DNA of 64,000 bases. Origin: Actinomycetes bacterium (GTDB lineage Bacteria > Actinomycetota > Acidimicrobiia > Acidimicrobiales > Ilumatobacteraceae). The stretch's first letter is position 1, and each line of letters begins with the position of its first letter. Of this stretch, positions 8,278 through 15,764 are shown in pieces. The DNA is taken from the NCBI GenBank assembly GCA_025356335.1, contig JANXUF010000112.1:1-64000 (forward strand), written 5' to 3'. A program made the translations under genes and the position numbers. The notes beneath the pieces were generated by a model. The model was not told the DNA's origin. It did not search any database and saw only the letters and a program-made list of their open reading frames with translations.

Positions 8278-8806
8278 CCTCTCCTAATTACACCCCTGTC
8301 GTTCCGCCTACAACCCACAGAAATCAAGGAGATCGGAGCCGGGCGCACCAGATGATACGTGGCGGTACACCACGGTTCATGGTGGTTCACGACGGACAAT
8401 CGGCTATGACGCATTTCACATCAAGTGACCCGTGCGCATTTCTGGGACACGGTTGAATTATGCGTCGGCGGTTTTTACAAGGTTGCATATCGAGCATCGT
8501 CGATGCACCGCCGAGATCAGATGTGGTCACGCACCGTGTCCAGCCGAAACGGCGGCAAATCGGGAACTCGACATCCGGCGTCCAGCACGACTCGGTCTTG
8601 CCGATCAGTTCCGCCGATCGCTTCGGATCCGGCGTCGAGACGTGATCGACCGGCGACGGACATCCGACGAACGACGACGGCTGCGACGCTGCCGTGAAGG
8701 TTCGCAAACCGGCGGAGTAAAAATCGCGCGGACCTGTCGCGGACCTGGCCACCTCGACGACCCTGAGCGTCAGACCATAAATAGCCGCTGAGCTGGGGTT
8801 TCTCGG
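8278..8806. other. Non-coding gap between element and tRNA-Val
   Basis: About 530 bases with no convincing gene. Open frames here lack recognisable domains. The segment 8362-8390 holds an imperfect palindrome (ACCAC, 8 bases, GTGGT) with repeats of GGTTCA. The stretch around 8450-8490 is comparatively AT-rich. It could hold the promoter of the leftward operon, an oriT or an attachment site. This would be where an integrase gene should lie if the element were complete. Confidence 0.4.
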
Positions 8807-8879
8807 TGGGCGATGCGGGCCTCGATCCCGCGACCCCCACCGTGTGAAGGTGGTGCTCTTCCGACTGAGCTAATCGCCC
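8807..8879 (-). tRNA. tRNA-Val (anticodon CAC)
   Basis: On the minus strand a full cloverleaf can be drawn. The acceptor stem GGGCGAT (8879-8873) pairs with ATCGCCC (8814-8808). The anticodon stem CCACC/GGTGG encloses the loop TTCACAC with anticodon CAC, and the T arm contains GGGATCGAGGCCC. The discriminator base is A and the CCA end is not fully encoded. Length is 73 nt. The 3' end faces the relaxase element, the usual orientation for a tRNA serving as an integration target. Confidence 0.93.
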
Positions 8880-8881
8880 GA

Positions 8882-8912
8882 GAGCCGGAGAGGCTAGCAG
8901 CCTCCCTGGCTC
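8882..8912 (-). terminator. Hairpin downstream of the DUF4190 gene
   Basis: GAGCC (8882-8886) pairs with GGCTC (8908-8912) and, inside, GAGGCT (8890-8895) pairs with AGCCTC (8899-8904) around an AGC loop. It begins about 7 bases after the stop of the leftward DUF4190 gene and precedes the tRNA. There is no U-tract, which is usual for actinobacterial terminators. Confidence 0.45.
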
Positions 8913-8918
8913 GATTAC

Positions 8919-9752
8919 TCAGCTGTTGCTGTCCTTGACTGGCGTCGTCAGCAGGCTGCCGTCCTTGTTTTCGGCAATACAGATGATGCGGGTCGAGCCG
9001 GAGCCTTCCCACACGGCCTTCGTCGGATAGATCACGAAGATCCCGAACTGTGAACTGCCATCCGGCGGCGTCCCGACGTAGCTCTGGAACTCCGCTTGGC
9101 AGGCCTCGCCGACCTGCCGCTGTGCCTCGCTGTCGCCCGGATAGGAGCCGGGAGTCTGGAACGACTGCGCAGCGAAGACCTCACCCTGGTGCGGCGACGC
9201 GCACGATTGCTTGACGAGGCCGATGCGGATCGTGCCCGTTGGCACCTCGACGCAATCGCCCGCCTTGATGTCGCTCAACGATGTCTTGTTGTTCGTCGCT
9301 GCGAAGATCCAGAATCCAATCGCCGCGAGCACGCCGATGATGCCGAGGATCACGCCGGTCATCGCCTTGCCTCGGCCGGTGACCTGGCCACCGGATCGCT
9401 TGATCTGTTTCAGTCCCTTGAACCCGAAGATGATCGCCAGGATCGATGGAATCCCGACGATGAACGTGAAGATGCCGACGATGCCGAGCACCATCGCCGC
9501 AGTGCCGGTGCTCGTCTGGCCGGTCGCAAACGGCGGCATCGGCTGTGCACCGTACGGATTGGCCTGGTAGGGCGGCGGTCCGCCGGGAAATGTCGGCGGC
9601 GGCCCGCCTGGCATCGACGGCCGGCCCGCTGCGGCCCACGGCGTGCCCGTCGCTTCGCCGAATTGCGGCGGCGGCGGCGGGGTCGAACCGAACGACGGTG
9701 GTGGCGGGGTCGAACCGTAGGACGGTGGGGGCGGCGGTGGGGTATCCGACAT
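8919..9752 (-). CDS. DUF4190 membrane protein with Cys-rich external domain (Septum_form-like)
   Basis: A 277-residue protein from the ATG at 9752 (MSDTPPPPPPSYG), the usual start of Pro-rich DUF4190 proteins; the 14 extra residues upstream look non-coding. It has about 90 Pro/Gly-rich cytoplasmic residues, two membrane helices (AAMVLGIVGIFTFIVGIPSI and AMTGVILGIIGVLAAIGFWI), then an external domain. In that domain KAGDCVEVP, VKQSCASPHQGEVF, GEACQAEF and RIICIAEN provide four Cys. This is the pattern I know from the septum-formation domain of actinobacterial membrane proteins. The next gene upstream shares that domain. Precise role unknown. Confidence 0.8.
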   Translation of the reverse strand: MSDTPPPPPPSYGSTPPPPSFGSTPPPPPQFGEATGTPWAAAGRPSMPGGPPPTFPGGPPPYQANPYGAQPMPPFATGQTSTGTAAMVLGIVGIFTFIVGIPSILAIIFGFKGLKQIKRSGGQVTGRGKAMTGVILGIIGVLAAIGFWIFAATNNKTSLSDIKAGDCVEVPTGTIRIGLVKQSCASPHQGEVFAAQSFQTPGSYPGDSEAQRQVGEACQAEFQSYVGTPPDGSSQFGIFVIYPTKAVWEGSGSTRIICIAENKDGSLLTTPVKDSNS

Positions 9753-9842
9753 GGAACTAACGTACGTCACGAAGAGGCGCTCGGTTCGGCTCATCTGTTG
9801 ACGATGACAAAAGCACGAGCCGCAGTACGTGGACGCCTTCGC

Positions 9843-10448
9843 TCAGGAGGTCGGCGGCCCGGTCGCGCGACGCATGCATGCAAACCCGAGGCCCTGGCGG
9901 TCACGGTGGGTCTCGAGATCAGCCGGGCAGGTCTCGGTGAAGGCAACGACACTGACCGTCACGCCGTCGTGAGGTTCGGAACAGTCGACCACTGACACAT
10001 CGAGATTTTCGAGCACCTTCAAGCATGAACCCGGCTGGATCATCGGCCGAGCCGTCGGCGACGTCTTTCCTCCGGATACGACATTTCCGGCGATGACGAT
10101 CAGCACCATCACGACGATGCCGGCGAAGATCATCCAGCGGACCGGGAAATGCGGGCCGTCGGACTCGGGGCGCACCGTGACCGGGTATTTCTCCTCGTTC
10201 CGCCGCTGCGTCTCGGCGGGCCGGACCGTCGGACGGTCACCGTTGCGGAGCGAGGCGTCGTACATCCTGCGCCGACCGGGATCGGACAACGCTCGCCACG
10301 CCGAATTGAGTTCGGCCATCTCGGCGCTGTCCTGGCCGCCACCTGCGTCAGGATGGTACATACGGGCGAGCCGGCGGTAGGCGAAACGGACTTCGTCAGC
10401 GCTGGCGTTTGGTTTGATGCCGAGTCGCTCGTAGTGCGTCACAGACAA
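9843..10448 (-). CDS. Membrane-anchored J-domain protein with Cys-rich external domain
   Basis: A 201-residue protein. Residues 5-66 form a DnaJ domain (HYERLGIKPNASADEVRFAY with HPD at 32-34 and ALSDPGRRRMYD). A basic linker follows, then one membrane helix (about 104-123) and an external region with four Cys (GSCLKVL, VDCSEPHDGVTVSV, ETCPADL, FACMRR). The CxxPHxGxV string matches that of the neighbouring DUF4190 protein. The J domain should sit in the cytoplasm and recruit DnaK; the Cys domain would be outside. The start is TTG at 10448 or GTG at 10442. It lies 90 bases upstream of the DUF4190 gene on the same strand, so co-expression is likely. Confidence 0.8.
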   Translation of the reverse strand: MSVTHYERLGIKPNASADEVRFAYRRLARMYHPDAGGGQDSAEMAELNSAWRALSDPGRRRMYDASLRNGDRPTVRPAETQRRNEEKYPVTVRPESDGPHFPVRWMIFAGIVVMVLIVIAGNVVSGGKTSPTARPMIQPGSCLKVLENLDVSVVDCSEPHDGVTVSVVAFTETCPADLETHRDRQGLGFACMRRATGPPTS

Positions 10449-10583
10449 ATCACGCTAGGTCGTTCGCGCCGATACCGAACCGTGAGTTCGACCAATCCCG
10501 ACGACCGATCCCGCCGAGCAATTCCGACGACCGAGCGAGACGGCCCGCCAGCAGGCAGACCGACGTCGGGAAGAGGAAACGCT

Positions 10584-10865
10584 TCAAATCTCGGGGCCCC
10601 CCGCACTGTCCGACACCGAACCTCCTGCTCGCCAGTACAGACCGTCTGCACGCTCCATGAACCCGGCATCGACGAGGTAGCGGCGCAACGCAGCGGTATC
10701 GCTGTGGCGTTTGCCGAGGATCAGATTGACCATCTTCTCCGAATAGCGCAAGCCCGGCTCGAAGTCCTGGGCGAGCCAATCCAGTAGCTGCATCCGCAGC
10801 GCGTTCTTGGCAGGAATCTGTGTGATCCGGCCGTCGCGTACGAAGGCGGGATTCGGTTCGATCAC
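10584..10865 (-). CDS. DUF2087 domain protein
   Basis: A 93-residue protein matching the DUF2087 pattern: basic start, helix NALRMQLLDWLAQDF, the conserved YSEKMVNLILGKRHSDTAAL with RRYLVDAGFMER, and an aromatic turn GLYWR. The family has a winged-helix-like architecture and is often fused to or found near transcription regulators, but its function is unproven. It starts with GTG at 10865 after an AAGGGG-like binding site. It may be co-transcribed with the 2-hydroxyacid dehydrogenase that ends about 40 bases before it on the same strand. Confidence 0.8.
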   Translation of the reverse strand: MIEPNPAFVRDGRITQIPAKNALRMQLLDWLAQDFEPGLRYSEKMVNLILGKRHSDTAALRRYLVDAGFMERADGLYWRAGGSVSDSAGGPEI

Positions 10866-10908
10866 GTCGTCACCCCTTCATCCCATCGACCGTCAACCCG
10901 GTCGGCCG

Positions 10909-11832
10909 TCAGTAGCCGAGCTCGGCATCGACGATGCCCAACAGCTCCTCACCCTTGCGGAAGCGCTTGACGTTGGCGGCGATACGCGCCGACAACAGCT
11001 CCGCTTCCATCTCGGGCGTGTTGCCGACATGGGGAGTGAGGATGCAGTTCGGCGTCGTCCACAGCGGATGCCCGTCCGGCAGCGGCTCGGGGTCGACGAC
11101 ATCGAGTGCCGCTCCACCGATCGTTTCACTACGCAGCGCTTCGACCAGGTCGTCGGTGACGACATGGCGACCGCGGGCGACATTGACGAGCCAGGCGTGC
11201 GACTCCATCGCCTCGAGTTCGTCGTGGCCGATGATGTGCTCGGTTTCCGGCGTCAGTGCGAGTGCCAACACCACCAGGTCAGCGGCGGGAAGGGCATCGA
11301 CGTAACGGTCGGCTTCGAGCACGTCGTCGGCGCCGACCATCTCGTGCGCGTGATTGCGCACGACCGTGATGTGGCAACCGAACGGCGTCAGCAGCGGGAT
11401 CAACGCCTTGGTGATGCCCCCTCCGCCGAGGATCGTCACCCGTGCGTCGTAGAGGCTGCGCCCGATCGAAGGGCCCCATGACGTCGCCCGTGCATACGTG
11501 CCGACCCCGCGGAAACCGGCGAGCGCGAGCGACAATGCCAGCTCTGCGACCGGACGACCGAACACGCCTTTACCGCACGTCCACGTCAGCCGGGAGTCGA
11601 TCAGCTCGAGATAGCGGTCGACGCCCGCCCATGGGAGTTGCACCCACTGCAGTTCTGGTGCATCTTCGAGCACCTCGGCGAGCCCTTCAGCATCGGCACC
11701 GCCGTACCAGATCAGCCCCTGTGCTTCATGGACAGGGACGACATGGCCACCGCCGGCGGCGACTGCTGTGGGAATCCAGTCGGGCACCTCGTTCGGAGCA
11801 ACGGCGATCCGAGGTGCGTCAGTACTTCGCAT
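10909..11832 (-). CDS. D-isomer 2-hydroxyacid dehydrogenase
   Basis: An NAD(P)-dependent oxidoreductase acting on a 2-hydroxy/2-keto acid; the substrate is not predictable. The nucleotide-binding loop ILGGGGITKALIPLL lies near residues 132-146. The catalytic triad is present: Arg in NVARGRHVV (about 220), Glu in DVVDPEPLP (about 250) and His in ILTPHVGN (about 272). Length (307 aa) is typical of the short glyoxylate/hydroxypyruvate reductase-like branch. It starts with ATG at 11832, divergent from the Lrp regulator, with about 85 bases between the two starts. Confidence 0.85.
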   Translation of the reverse strand: MRSTDAPRIAVAPNEVPDWIPTAVAAGGGHVVPVHEAQGLIWYGGADAEGLAEVLEDAPELQWVQLPWAGVDRYLELIDSRLTWTCGKGVFGRPVAELALSLALAGFRGVGTYARATSWGPSIGRSLYDARVTILGGGGITKALIPLLTPFGCHITVVRNHAHEMVGADDVLEADRYVDALPAADLVVLALALTPETEHIIGHDELEAMESHAWLVNVARGRHVVTDDLVEALRSETIGGAALDVVDPEPLPDGHPLWTTPNCILTPHVGNTPEMEAELLSARIAANVKRFRKGEELLGIVDAELGY

Positions 11833-11917
11833 GATCCGCCAAGGCTAGAGGGTGCAGCGTGAACGGTGCAATCAAACGAGCGACGCTCGGATCTTGCGCC
11901 ATAGCCCCCGAACAGGC

Positions 11918-12397
11918 ATGATCGTTCGAATGCAACGGATCTCCGCCCAGGGTGCGCACATCGACGACATCGACCGGGCGATCATCGAGGCGTTGCAGAA
12001 CGACGGACGCCTGCCCTATACGAAATTGGGCCAGACGGTCGGGCTCTCCGAGGCCGCCGTCCGTCAGCGTGTCCAGCGTCTCATCGAGACCGGCGTGATG
12101 CAGATCGTCGCCGTCACCAACCCGCTGTCGCTCGGCTACCGGCGGATGGCATTGATCGGTGTCAGGGCGGAGGGTGACACCAGCATCATCGCCAAACAGC
12201 TCGAGGACTTCGACGAGATCGAATACATCGTCATCACCGCCGGCTCGTTCGATTTGATGTGCGAGGTCGTGTCCGCAGACGATCGGGCGTTACTGGCACT
12301 GACGAATCGCATCCGCGGTGTTCACGGTGTGAAGTCGACGGAGTCGTTCATCTACCTCGACCTCGTCAAACAGACCTATACCTGGGGCGCCCACTGA
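11918..12397 (+). CDS. Lrp/AsnC-family transcriptional regulator, probably of ald
   Basis: The N-terminal helix-turn-helix (DDIDRAIIEALQNDGRLPYT, then LGQTVGLSEAAVRQRVQRLIETG, about residues 14-58) is followed by the RAM ligand-binding domain (MALIGVRAEGD through YLDLVKQTYTWG). Feast/famine regulators of this kind usually form octamers and sense amino acids. The alanine dehydrogenase gene begins 60 bases downstream on the same strand. In mycobacteria an Lrp-type protein (AldR) controls ald, so this is likely its counterpart. Start ATG at 11918 or 11930; the frame back to 11852 adds nothing of note. Confidence 0.88.
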   Translation: MIVRMQRISAQGAHIDDIDRAIIEALQNDGRLPYTKLGQTVGLSEAAVRQRVQRLIETGVMQIVAVTNPLSLGYRRMALIGVRAEGDTSIIAKQLEDFDEIEYIVITAGSFDLMCEVVSADDRALLALTNRIRGVHGVKSTESFIYLDLVKQTYTWGAH

Positions 12398-12457
12398 CAA
12401 CGTCGCTGGGCGACGGCACACGGATTCCGCCGCCGGCACATCTGGAAGAATGACACC

Positions 12458-13582
12458 ATGGCTCTTACCGTCGGTGTCCCCAAGGAAGTCAAAACTGAAG
12501 AGCATCGGGTGGCGATGACACCGGACGGTGTCCGCGAACTCCGACGCAACGGCGTCGAGGTCTTCGTCGAGACCACGGCCGGCGATGGTGCCAGCTTTCC
12601 GGACAGCGACTACGTCTCAGCCGGTGCCACCATCGTCCCGACGGCCGCCGATGCCTGGTCGCAGCAGATGGTCGTCAAGGTGAAGGAGCCCAAGGCCGAG
12701 GAGTTCACCTACCTGCGCGACGACTTGACGCTCTTCACCTACCTCCACCTCGCCGCCTACCCCGAGGTCGCCAAGGCGCTGATCGCCGCGAAGACGACGG
12801 CGATCGCCTACGAGACCGTGCAGGTCGAGGGCGGTGCGCTGCCGCTGCTGGCACCGATGTCGGAGATCGCCGGCCGCCTCGCGCCGCAGATCGGAGCCCA
12901 CTACCTCGAACGCCACAACGGCGGGCGCGGCGTACTGATGGGCGGAGCGCCAGGCGTCCGCCCAGCGAAGGTCGTCGTGCTCGGGGCCGGCAATGTCGGC
13001 TGGAACTCGGCGTGGATCGCCGCCGGAATGGAGGCCGAGGTCGTGCTGATCGACCGCAACCTCGACCGCCTGCGGTTCGTCGACCAGATCCATCGCGGCC
13101 GAATCATGACAGTGGCATCGAACAGCGGCGCAGTCGAGCGGTCGGTGCTGGATGCCGACCTCGTCATCGGAGCCGTACTCGTCGCCGGTGGCCGAGCACC
13201 CGTCGTCGTCACCGAGGACATGGTTGCGGCGATGAAGCCCCGCGCGGTGATCGTCGACGTCGCCGTCGACCAGGGCGGGTGCATCGAGACGATCCACGAA
13301 ACCACGCACAACGACCCCGTGTACGAACTACACGGCGTGGTGCACTACGCCGTCGGCAATATGCCGGGTGCCGTCCCGAACACGTCCACCTATGCGCTGA
13401 CCAACGCCACGCTCCCCTATCAGGTGCAGGTCGCCATCCACGGAGCGGCCGGAGCATCCCGTCGTGATCCCTCCCTCGCCTTCGGTCTCAACACTTTCGC
13501 CGGCTTCGTGACCAATGCTCCCGTCGCCGACTTCCTCGGCGTCGACTACCTCGACCCGCTGCAGGCGTTCAACGCCGCCTGA
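12458..13582 (+). CDS. ald: Alanine dehydrogenase
   Basis: NAD-dependent interconversion of L-alanine and pyruvate plus ammonium. The N-terminus TVGVPKEVKTEEHRVAMTP contains the substrate Arg of the family. KVKEP carries the substrate Lys, YLHLAAY the catalytic His, and VVVLGAGNVGWNSAW the Rossmann loop. VDVAVDQGGCIET and GNMPGAVPNTST are standard ald motifs with the catalytic Asp/Asn region. Length 374 aa is normal for the hexameric enzyme. It sits behind an Lrp-type regulator. Downstream (13611-13717) are two palindromic repeats that could act as terminators. Confidence 0.96.
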   Translation: MALTVGVPKEVKTEEHRVAMTPDGVRELRRNGVEVFVETTAGDGASFPDSDYVSAGATIVPTAADAWSQQMVVKVKEPKAEEFTYLRDDLTLFTYLHLAAYPEVAKALIAAKTTAIAYETVQVEGGALPLLAPMSEIAGRLAPQIGAHYLERHNGGRGVLMGGAPGVRPAKVVVLGAGNVGWNSAWIAAGMEAEVVLIDRNLDRLRFVDQIHRGRIMTVASNSGAVERSVLDADLVIGAVLVAGGRAPVVVTEDMVAAMKPRAVIVDVAVDQGGCIETIHETTHNDPVYELHGVVHYAVGNMPGAVPNTSTYALTNATLPYQVQVAIHGAAGASRRDPSLAFGLNTFAGFVTNAPVADFLGVDYLDPLQAFNAA

Positions 13583-13610
13583 GGCAGCCCGCGTCCATTC
13601 CACTTGGGTA

Positions 13611-13717
13611 GCGGAGTGTCTCGGCGTACCCGTCCGGCAACGCAACACTCCGCGCCGTTCCCATGGCGTCGCCGAGTGTTTCGGCGTACCCGTCGGACAC
13701 CGGAACACTCCGCACCG
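13611..13717. repeat. Two hairpin repeats, 60-bp period
   Basis: Two 47-bp units (13611-13657 and 13671-13717) match at about 40 of 47 positions. Each is a palindrome: GCGGAGTGT...ACACTCCGC in the first (perfect 9-bp arms) and GCCGAGTGTT...AACACTCCGC in the second (one mismatch). Both share the core TCGGCGTACCCGTC. They lie between ald and the P450 gene. Confidence 0.85.
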
Positions 13718-13735
13718 GGGGCGTAGAGTCCGAAG

Positions 13736-14953
13736 ATGGCAACCGCTCTGCAGGATCTGACACTCGCCGATGTGGCGGTCGACTTCGGTGACAACGCTGC
13801 GCGGGTCGACGAATTCATACGGCTCGGGCGGGAGTTCTGGCTGGTCGGCGGCATGTTCGGCCCGGTCGTCACGCGCTACGAAGACGTCACCGCGATCCTG
13901 CGCGACAAGCGCTGGCACAGCGCATCCGGCAAGTTGGCAGAACTGTTCGGTGTCACCGATCCGGAGTTCATCGCCAACCAGCAGGTCAGCATCCTGTCGG
14001 CGGAGGGCGACGTCCATACGCGCCTTCGTCGCCTCGTCTCGCCGGCATTCTCGCCACGCAATGCCGACGCCCTGCGCCCCTTCATGCGCGACGTCGTGAA
14101 CGGTCTGGTCGACTCGGTTGCGGCGGCCGGCAAAGCCGATTTCGCCGTCGACATCTGCGAGTCGTACCCGATCCCGATCATCTGCGAACTGCTCGGGGCG
14201 CCTGCCAGTGATCGTGATCTGTTCAGCCGCTGGGCCAACGACATCCTCGAAGTCTTCTCGATGGACATGGCGACGAAGATCGGCACGATCATGAAGGCGC
14301 AGAACGAGCTCGGCGACTATACGAATGCGATGATCGAGGAGCGCCGCTCGAAGCCTGCAGACGACCTGCTGACGCTGCTCATCGCCGCCGAGGAGGCCGG
14401 CGACAAGCTCAGCAACGACGAACTCGTGATGATGGTCAACGCCGTGATCGTCGCCGGAACCGATACGACCCGAAACCAACTCGGCTGCGCCGTCGCCCTG
14501 TTCGCCCAGCACCCGCAACAATGGGCGTTGCTGGCAGAGCGACCCGAGTTGGCCCCTCGGGCCGTCGAGGAGTCGATGCGATACTTCGGGGCGGTCCGCG
14601 AGACGGCCAGGTTCGCGAGCGTCGATATCGAGTACCGCGATGTACTCTTCCCACAAGGGACATTCATCGGTTTGTTCCTCGAAGCGGCCAATCGCGACGA
14701 GACGATGTTCCCGGCTCCTGGCGTGTTCGACATCACTGCACCAGCCCCGAAGTCGCCGCAGTTGACGTTCGGTTCCGGCATCCACTACTGCCTCGGAGCG
14801 TCGCTGGCGCGTGCCGAACTGCAAGAAGCACTCCCGATCCTCGCCAGGCGCATGCCGAATCTGCAGCTCGACGGACCGACCGTCTGGAAGCCGGAAACCG
14901 TCGGCATCTTCGGGCCCGAACGTCTGCCGGTCACCTTCGACCCAGGTCACTGA
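13736..14953 (+). CDS. Cytochrome P450
   Basis: Soluble bacterial haem monooxygenase, 405 aa. The I-helix oxygen-activation motif VIVAGTDTTRN is near residues 238-248, the K-helix ExxR is EESMRYF, and the haem loop LTFGSGIHYCLGASLARAEL provides the Cys thiolate ligand near residue 350. The HTRLRRLVSPAFS segment is the usual C-helix. The substrate cannot be inferred, and no ferredoxin or ferredoxin reductase is adjacent, so redox partners must come from elsewhere. The start ATG at 13736 comes straight after the repeat block. Confidence 0.95.
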   Translation: MATALQDLTLADVAVDFGDNAARVDEFIRLGREFWLVGGMFGPVVTRYEDVTAILRDKRWHSASGKLAELFGVTDPEFIANQQVSILSAEGDVHTRLRRLVSPAFSPRNADALRPFMRDVVNGLVDSVAAAGKADFAVDICESYPIPIICELLGAPASDRDLFSRWANDILEVFSMDMATKIGTIMKAQNELGDYTNAMIEERRSKPADDLLTLLIAAEEAGDKLSNDELVMMVNAVIVAGTDTTRNQLGCAVALFAQHPQQWALLAERPELAPRAVEESMRYFGAVRETARFASVDIEYRDVLFPQGTFIGLFLEAANRDETMFPAPGVFDITAPAPKSPQLTFGSGIHYCLGASLARAELQEALPILARRMPNLQLDGPTVWKPETVGIFGPERLPVTFDPGH

Positions 14954-15071
14954 CCGCGAATCGACATTCATTCGACCCGGCCGCGAGCCATGAAGTTCGC
15001 TCGACCCGCATCGACGGAACGGAGAGAGCGAGGGAGCGCAGCGACCAAAGCGAACGAGAAACGTCGAGGGA

Positions 15072-15665
15072 TCAGCGTGCGTTGCGCCACATCAGCCACA
15101 TCGTCGGGCCGTCGTGCTTGTGGGTGATCGTGCCGGTGACCTCGAACCCGAAACGTGCGTAGAACGGGACATTCGATTCCTTGGATGATTCGAGGTACAT
15201 GCCGACGCCCTCGTTGTCCGCCCGTTCCACCATCGGTTCGATCAGCGCGCTGCCGGCGCCTCTGCCCTGGTGTTCCGGAGCGGTACCGATGAATTCGAGG
15301 TAGTAGTGCGGCTCGGTGGGATGCCTCTTCTCCAGCGCCGTCAGCACTCCGAGGTTGCGTTGCAACCGCCATCCGTACAGTTTCAGAAATGTCGCCAGGT
15401 TGCGGACGACCTGCGTCGCCGGGATCTTCCACTGCCCAGGAGGTGCCCAGATCGATGCCGCCTCGTAGCCGGCGGTCGTGAACACCAGACCGTGTGGCAG
15501 TTGGATCTTGAGGAAGGCCGTGAAGAACGGCGTCACTTTGGGAATCGGCAGTTCTTTGCCGCCGACGAGGAACAGCTTGACCGGATCATCGGCGAAGGCC
15601 TTCGCCAATGTGACCGATATCGCCTCGATGTCGGATGCCCCGGCGTTTCTCACTTCGATCCCCAT
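15072..15665 (-). CDS. GNAT family N-acetyltransferase
   Basis: About 197 residues from the ATG at 15665 (MGIEVRNAGASDIEAI, a standard GNAT opening). The acetyl-CoA motif YLEFIGTAPEHQGRGAGSAL (around 125-144) contains the Q/RxxGxG/A loop, and VPFYARFGFEVTGT is the final family motif. The Trp-containing region WAPPGQWKIP is found in actinobacterial GNATs of unknown substrate. Divergent from the MFS transporter, with a 20-bp perfect palindrome between them, so the two are probably controlled together, perhaps for export or modification of one compound. Confidence 0.85.
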   Translation of the reverse strand: MGIEVRNAGASDIEAISVTLAKAFADDPVKLFLVGGKELPIPKVTPFFTAFLKIQLPHGLVFTTAGYEAASIWAPPGQWKIPATQVVRNLATFLKLYGWRLQRNLGVLTALEKRHPTEPHYYLEFIGTAPEHQGRGAGSALIEPMVERADNEGVGMYLESSKESNVPFYARFGFEVTGTITHKHDGPTMWLMWRNAR

Positions 15666-15680
15666 GGACGGTGACGCTAC

Positions 15681-15700
15681 TCTTGACCCGCGGGTCAAGA
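15681..15700. promoter_or_regulatory. 20-bp perfect palindrome between divergent GNAT and MFS genes
   Basis: TCTTGACCCGCGGGTCAAGA is identical to its reverse complement. It lies 16 bases upstream of the GNAT start and 65 bases upstream of the MFS ATG, and contains a TTGACC string that could be a -35 box on either strand. It is most simply the operator of a TetR/MarR-like dimer. No regulator gene is adjacent. Downstream, GTCGACAGGAGT occurs twice in tandem (15722-15745). Confidence 0.7.
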
Positions 15701-15764
15701 AAGTCGACACAGGTCGAGAACGTCGACAGGAGTGTCGACAGGAGTAGGGAAGCACCACAGGACG

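Noticed and set aside
8387-8752. 121-codon minus-strand frame between the element and the tRNA
   Set aside because: No ribosome binding site, no domain, and a Cys/Arg/Ser-rich composition typical of non-coding GC-rich DNA.
13583-13735. CRISPR-like pair of repeats after ald
   Set aside because: Only two imperfect units with a short, similar interval; they are palindromic hairpins.
13328-14971. 547-codon minus-strand frame opposite ald and the P450
   Set aside because: Mirror of the P450 coding frame; no domain, charged low-complexity composition.
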